Shown here in pieces: positions 60,475 to 64,000 of a stretch of 64,000 nucleotides of DNA. Position 1 is the first letter of the stretch. Each line of letters starts with the position of its first letter. This DNA is from Marilutibacter chinensis (lineage in GTDB: Bacteria; Pseudomonadota; Gammaproteobacteria; Xanthomonadales; Xanthomonadaceae). Location of the stretch: positions 186,001 to 250,000 of the forward strand of contig NZ_JAKJPO010000007.1 in NCBI RefSeq assembly GCF_021725675.1, written 5' to 3'. Under the pieces are notes generated by a model that did not search any database, was not told the DNA's origin, and saw only the letters and a list, made by a program, of their open reading frames with translations. A program made the translations under genes and the position numbers.

Positions 60475-60819
60475 ATGGCCGGTCGATTCGAGATCACGAC
60501 CCGCAGCACCGGCGAGTTCCAGTTCAACCTGCTGGCGGGCAATGGCCAGGTGATCCTGAGCAGCGAGGGGTACGCCGCCAAGGCCGCATGCCGGAACGGC
60601 ATCGAGTCGGTGAAGAAGCACAGCGAGCACGACGAGTTCTTCGAGCGCCTGACCGACGAGGACGGCCGCCCCTATTTCAACCTCAAGGACGCCAACGGCC
60701 AGGTGATCGGCCATGGCCAGCGCTACAGCAGCCCGACCGCCCGCAACAACGGCATCGAATCGGTGATGATCAACGCACCCAGCGCACGGGTGGTCGACAG
60801 GACCCTCGTCGAGGGCTGA
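60475..60819 (+). CDS. YegP/DUF1508 family protein
   Basis: 114 residues composed of two DUF1508 repeats (about 4-52 and 57-105), each with the pattern FxLxxxNGQVI(L/G)xSxxYxSxxAxxNGIESV. Small cytoplasmic protein, no catalytic residues known; function unknown, proposed stress-related in some annotations. The ATG at 60475 has a TTGGAGCGC site, which decides it against an in-frame ATG further upstream at 60427. Confidence 0.92.
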   Translation: MAGRFEITTRSTGEFQFNLLAGNGQVILSSEGYAAKAACRNGIESVKKHSEHDEFFERLTDEDGRPYFNLKDANGQVIGHGQRYSSPTARNNGIESVMINAPSARVVDRTLVEG

Positions 60820-60852
60820 AAGGCCCGGCTTCGCAGCCCACAGGCCTTGGCA

Positions 60853-60913
60853 GGAGCGGTGCAAGCCGCGACTTTCCCTTCCGCGGAAGCCCGGTCGTGG
60901 CTCACGCCGCTCC
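60853..60913. repeat. Dispersed palindromic repeat, copy 3
   Basis: GGAGCGGTGCAAGCCGCGAC (60853-60872) and GTCGTGGCTCACGCCGCTCC (60894-60913) pair over 20 bases with a few mismatches. Same family as the copies at 34503 and 54725. Confidence 0.8.
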
Positions 60914-60990
60914 AACGGGTGAGGGCGAGCGTATTCCGCCGGGTTGCCGGCTTCCGCCATGCCCGGCCGGATGCAGACGCCATTCCAACG

Positions 60991-61020
60991 TTTAAATTGA
61001 GAATCGTTCGCACTACCATA
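60991..61020 (+). promoter_or_regulatory. Partial Fur box and promoter of the third iron receptor
   Basis: TTGAGAATCGTTCGCA (60997-61012) matches one half of the Fur consensus well and the other half partly. TTTAAA (60991-60996) and TACCAT (61015-61020) with an 18-bp spacer could be the promoter. Confidence 0.5.
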
Positions 61021-61048
61021 CGCAACACTTTGCGTATTGGACGTGCCG

Positions 61049-63199
61049 ATGTACCGCCCCACCACCCTCGCCTGCGCCCTGCTGGCCGCCCTCCCGGTTT
61101 CCCATGCATGCGCCCAGGATGGCAATCACGTCAACGCCGCCGGAGGCGCCGTCGAGCTCGACCGTATCACCGTGTCGGCCAGCACCAGCCGCATCCCGGA
61201 TTCGGAAGCGGCGCTGCCGAACACCATCACGGTCATCGACCAGGCCCAGCTGCAGCAGCAGCTCGCGGTCACCCGCGACCTCTCGCAGGTTCTGGCCAAT
61301 CTGATTCCCTCGTTCTCGCCATCGCGGCAGAAGCTCACCAACGGCGGCGAGACCCTGCGCGGGCGCAAGCCGCTGTACCTGGTCGACGGCGTCCCGCAGT
61401 CGACACCGCTGCGCGAGGGCGGCCGCGACGGCCACACCATCGATCCGGCGATGATCGAACGCATCGAGGTCATCCACGGCGCCAACGCGCTGCAGGGCCT
61501 GGGCGCATCGGGCGGCATCATCAACATCATCACCAAGCGCGCCCCGCGCGAGGACGGAGCGGGCTTCCATGACGTCGCGATCGGCGCCAGCAGCGCGCTG
61601 CCGCACGAGCAAGACAGCACCGGCTGGCGCGCATCCTACCTGTTCGGCACCCGCAGCGGCGCGTTCGACTTCGTCGGCGGCGCCTCCTACGCCCGCGAGG
61701 GCCTGTACTACGACGGCGATGGCGACGCACTCGCGATCAATGCGGTGCAGGGCGACCTGATGGATTCGCGCGCCTACAACCTGTTCGCCAAGGGCGGCTG
61801 GGACATCGACGGCGAACGCCGACTGCAACTGACCGTCAACCGCTACCAGCTGCAGGGGGAAAACGACTACGTCGTGGTCGATGGCGATGCGATCGCCGGT
61901 ATCCCTGCCACCTCCGAGCGCGGCGATCCCGAAGGCGAGGGCCCGCGCAACCGCTCGACCTCGGTAGTGCTCGACTACACCGACAAGTCGCTCGCCGGCG
62001 GCTACTTCCAGGCGCAGGCCTACTGGGTCGACTTCTCGGCGCTGTACGGCGGCAGCGACTGGGGCGACTTCTGGGGCGACGGCCGCGACCCGAACTGGTA
62101 CGACCAGTCGCAGAACGTCTCCGAGAAGACCGGCGCCAAGCTCAGCTGGTCGCGTGGCGACTTCCTCGACCAGCGCCTGCGCCTGACCTTCGGTCTCGAC
62201 CTGGCCCGCGACACCACCTATCAGGAACTGGTCGCCAGCGACCTGAACTGGGTGCCGGAGACGACCTACGAATCCTGGTCGCCGTTCGTGCAGGCGGAGT
62301 GGTGGCTCACCGACACGGTGATGCTGGCCGGCGGCCTGCGCCACGAGCGCGGCAAGCTGGAGGTCGACGATTTCACCACCCTGCCCGTCTATGGCAGCCA
62401 GGCCGTCGAAGGGGGCTCGCCGAAGACCAGCGAGACCCTGCCCAACGTCGGCCTGGTCTGGGAGGCCACCGGCAACCTGAAGCTGTACGCCTCGTACTCC
62501 GAAGGCTACACCGTCGCCGACATCGGCCGCGTGCTGCGCGCGATCAACGTGCCCGGCCGGCGCGTCGACAGCCTGGTCGACCTGCAGCCGGTGATCGCCG
62601 ACAACCGCGAGATCGGCCTGGACTACGACGACGGCCGCTGGGTCGCGCACCTCGCCGCGTACTGGTCCGATTCCGACCTCGGCTCGCGCCTGCAGTTCGA
62701 TCCGGTGAGCCAGAGCTACAACGTCGCCCGCGAGCGCACCGAGATCCGCGGTGTCGAGGGCAATATCGCGTTCCGCTTCTCCGGGAACGGCCAGGCCGGC
62801 CTGGCCTACGCGACGACGGACGCCCGCTTCGACAGCGACGGCGACGACCGCGTCGACAGCGATCTCCCCGGCATCAACGTCAGCCCGGACCGCGTCACCG
62901 CGTTCTGGACGCAGCGCTGGACTCCGGCGTTCGACACCCGCGTCCAGGTCAGCCGTTCGTTCGACCGCGATTTCGAGCACAAGGACCCGGCCGTCGTCAC
63001 CTACGATTTCGACGGTTACACCACCGTCGACCTGCTCGGTCGCATCCGGCTGCCGCTGGGCACCCTCGACGTCGGCATCGAGAACCTGTTCGGCGAGCAG
63101 TACATCAGCTACTACTCGCAGACCACGACGCCACGCAACGACACCTACACCGCCGGGCGCGGCCGGGTGCTGACCGTGGGCTGGTCGCACCGGTTCTGA
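61049..63199 (+). CDS. TonB-dependent receptor, siderophore/iron type
   Basis: 716 residues. Signal peptide (about 1-22, ending SHACA), TonB-box region (LDRITVSASTSR), plug (GGETLRGRKPLYLVDGVPQSTPLREGGRD; IERIEVIHGANALQGLGASGGIINIITK) and barrel ending LTVGWSHRF with terminal Phe. The organisation is that of catecholate/hydroxamate siderophore receptors (FepA/FhuE-like). Start: ATG 61049 rather than the in-frame TTG at 61037. The Fur-like sequence upstream and the PepSY-associated membrane gene immediately downstream indicate iron uptake. Confidence 0.93.
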   Translation: MYRPTTLACALLAALPVSHACAQDGNHVNAAGGAVELDRITVSASTSRIPDSEAALPNTITVIDQAQLQQQLAVTRDLSQVLANLIPSFSPSRQKLTNGGETLRGRKPLYLVDGVPQSTPLREGGRDGHTIDPAMIERIEVIHGANALQGLGASGGIINIITKRAPREDGAGFHDVAIGASSALPHEQDSTGWRASYLFGTRSGAFDFVGGASYAREGLYYDGDGDALAINAVQGDLMDSRAYNLFAKGGWDIDGERRLQLTVNRYQLQGENDYVVVDGDAIAGIPATSERGDPEGEGPRNRSTSVVLDYTDKSLAGGYFQAQAYWVDFSALYGGSDWGDFWGDGRDPNWYDQSQNVSEKTGAKLSWSRGDFLDQRLRLTFGLDLARDTTYQELVASDLNWVPETTYESWSPFVQAEWWLTDTVMLAGGLRHERGKLEVDDFTTLPVYGSQAVEGGSPKTSETLPNVGLVWEATGNLKLYASYSEGYTVADIGRVLRAINVPGRRVDSLVDLQPVIADNREIGLDYDDGRWVAHLAAYWSDSDLGSRLQFDPVSQSYNVARERTEIRGVEGNIAFRFSGNGQAGLAYATTDARFDSDGDDRVDSDLPGINVSPDRVTAFWTQRWTPAFDTRVQVSRSFDRDFEHKDPAVVTYDFDGYTTVDLLGRIRLPLGTLDVGIENLFGEQYISYYSQTTTPRNDTYTAGRGRVLTVGWSHRF

Positions 63200-63219
63200 G
63201 GCGACCGGCCAACGTTGCG

Positions 63220-64000
63220 ATGAGCGGCATCCATCCGGCACGTGACCTTCAACGCCGCCTGCGGGCGGCGTTGTCGTGGCTGCACCTGTGGTTCGGGCTG
63301 GTGCTGGGCAGCGTGTTCGCATTGGTCGCCCTGGCCGGCACGGTGCTGGTGTTCCATGTCGAACTGCTGCGCCTGCAGCATCCGCATCTCACCCGTCACG
63401 CGCCGGTCGCGCGTGCGCCGGTGCTGGAGCGGATCGCCGACGAATGGGGCCCGCGGGGCCTGCGCTCGCTCGACCTGCCGCGCGAGGCGCTGCCGGTCTG
63501 GCAGGGCTATTTCGCCGACGGCCACCGCGGCTATTTCTCGCCGGTCGACGGCAGCCTGCTGCTGACCCGCAGCCATCGCGACGACTGGTTGCTGTGGCTT
63601 CATGAGCTGCATGTCGAGCTGCTCGGCGGCAAGGCCGGCAAGGAAGTGCTTGGCATCGTCGGCTGGATCGCGCTGGGCCTGCTGCTCAGCGGCCTGTACC
63701 TGTGGTGGCCGAAGCGCCGCCAGTGGCGCGCGCACCTGCGCTTCCATGCCGGTCCGCCGACCCGTCGCTGGCTCAGCTGGCACCGCAGCAGCGGCGTGAT
63801 CCTGCTGCCGCTGGTGCTGCTGATCACCCTGACCGGAGTCGGGATGATCTACTCCAACGGCTTCCGGGACGTGCTGACCGGATTGTTGGGCGGCGCGAAC
63901 CACGCCGCCCCGGTCGCCGCTCCGACCGCGTCGCCTCCGCAGTGGCGGCATGTGCTCGCCAGCGCGGCCGTCGCGCTGCCCGGCGCCCGCGTCAATCGAG
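63220..64000 (+). CDS. PepSY-associated membrane protein (partial, runs past the window)
   Basis: At least 260 residues from ATG 63220, open to the last base. Begins MSGIHPARDLQRRLRAALSW, then a membrane helix (LHLWFGLVLGSVFALVALAGTVL), a periplasmic loop with PepSY-like features (YFADGHRGYFSPVDGSLL), a second helix (LGIVGWIALGLLLSGLYLWWP) and a third (SGVILLPLVLLITLTGVG), the typical layout of PepSY_TM iron-uptake proteins. His residues in the first helix region (VFHVELL, LHELHVELLGG) match those thought to bind heme in reductase-like relatives. It starts 20 bp after the receptor stop and is almost certainly cotranscribed with it; probable role in ferric-siderophore reduction or release at the inner membrane. 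Confidence 0.88.
   Translation, partial: MSGIHPARDLQRRLRAALSWLHLWFGLVLGSVFALVALAGTVLVFHVELLRLQHPHLTRHAPVARAPVLERIADEWGPRGLRSLDLPREALPVWQGYFADGHRGYFSPVDGSLLLTRSHRDDWLLWLHELHVELLGGKAGKEVLGIVGWIALGLLLSGLYLWWPKRRQWRAHLRFHAGPPTRRWLSWHRSSGVILLPLVLLITLTGVGMIYSNGFRDVLTGLLGGANHAAPVAAPTASPPQWRHVLASAAVALPGARVNR

Overview
The window is strongly G+C-rich, densely packed and almost entirely chromosomal in character. Gene content (SAM-riboswitch metX-metB-hom operon, Lys/Ala-rich histone H1-like protein, many TonB-dependent receptors, large FadE acyl-CoA dehydrogenase, GTP-type PEP carboxykinase, secreted modular chitinase, GtrB-like glycosyltransferase) fits a Xanthomonadaceae gammaproteobacterium of the Lysobacter/Luteimonas type. 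This placement is inferred from gene content, not from a marker gene. I saw no phage, transposase, CRISPR array, rRNA or tRNA.

Layout. 0.2-2.3 kb: secreted GH18 chitinase. 2.4-6.1 kb: leftward methionine operon metX-metB-hom, with 4-nt overlaps, behind a SAM-I (S-box) riboswitch. 6.3-10.1 kb: lipoprotein beta-propeller, M23 peptidase and prfC. 10.1-11.4 kb: a two-gene sulfotransferase plus Asp/Asn beta-hydroxylase-like unit. 11.6-16.0 kb: hemolysin-III-type membrane protein, CBS protein, GT2 glycosyltransferase, mtgA, hslO. 16.2-17.0 kb: an unrecognised secreted protein with its own good promoter and terminator. 17.3-23.2 kb: a large TonB-dependent receptor followed by a 2OG-Fe(II) oxygenase, and convergent to it a second 2OG oxygenase and a TPR-sulfotransferase cotranscribed with pckG.

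25.1-29.1 kb: TetR regulator divergent from fadE and a hotdog-fold protein. 29.2-32.5 kb: leftward group of a Tlc-like transporter, a Tat-lipoprotein epimerase and a DUF922 zinc-protease-like protein whose signal peptide is split off by one base in a G7 tract. 32.7-38.6 kb: GMC oxidoreductase, M48 protease/LemA pair, serine beta-lactamase-like hydrolase. 38.8-40.3 kb: histone-H1-like gene with a long leader and about 1 kb of sequence without a convincing gene. 40.3-44.9 kb: gcvH, a DsbA-fold isomerase, gcvT, a secreted unknown, NfeD and an SPFH protein.

45-64 kb is rich in iron and envelope functions: a Fur-boxed FecA-like receptor; an ECF sigma / membrane anti-sigma-like / periplasmic PDZ operon; the heme cluster hemP, heme receptor and DUF6607 behind a Fur box; an aldo/keto reductase; a yybP-ykoY manganese riboswitch in front of a GDT1-family Mn exporter; a membrane diguanylate cyclase-like protein with an RGDEF motif; a CNT nucleoside transporter with a ribokinase-family sugar kinase; a YegP protein; and a third iron-type receptor followed by a PepSY-associated membrane protein cut by the window end. 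A dispersed palindromic repeat occurs three times in intergenic DNA.

The best candidate for an undescribed system is the recurrence of sulfotransferase plus 2OG-type hydroxylase gene sets at two loci, one of them beside a large TonB-dependent receptor.
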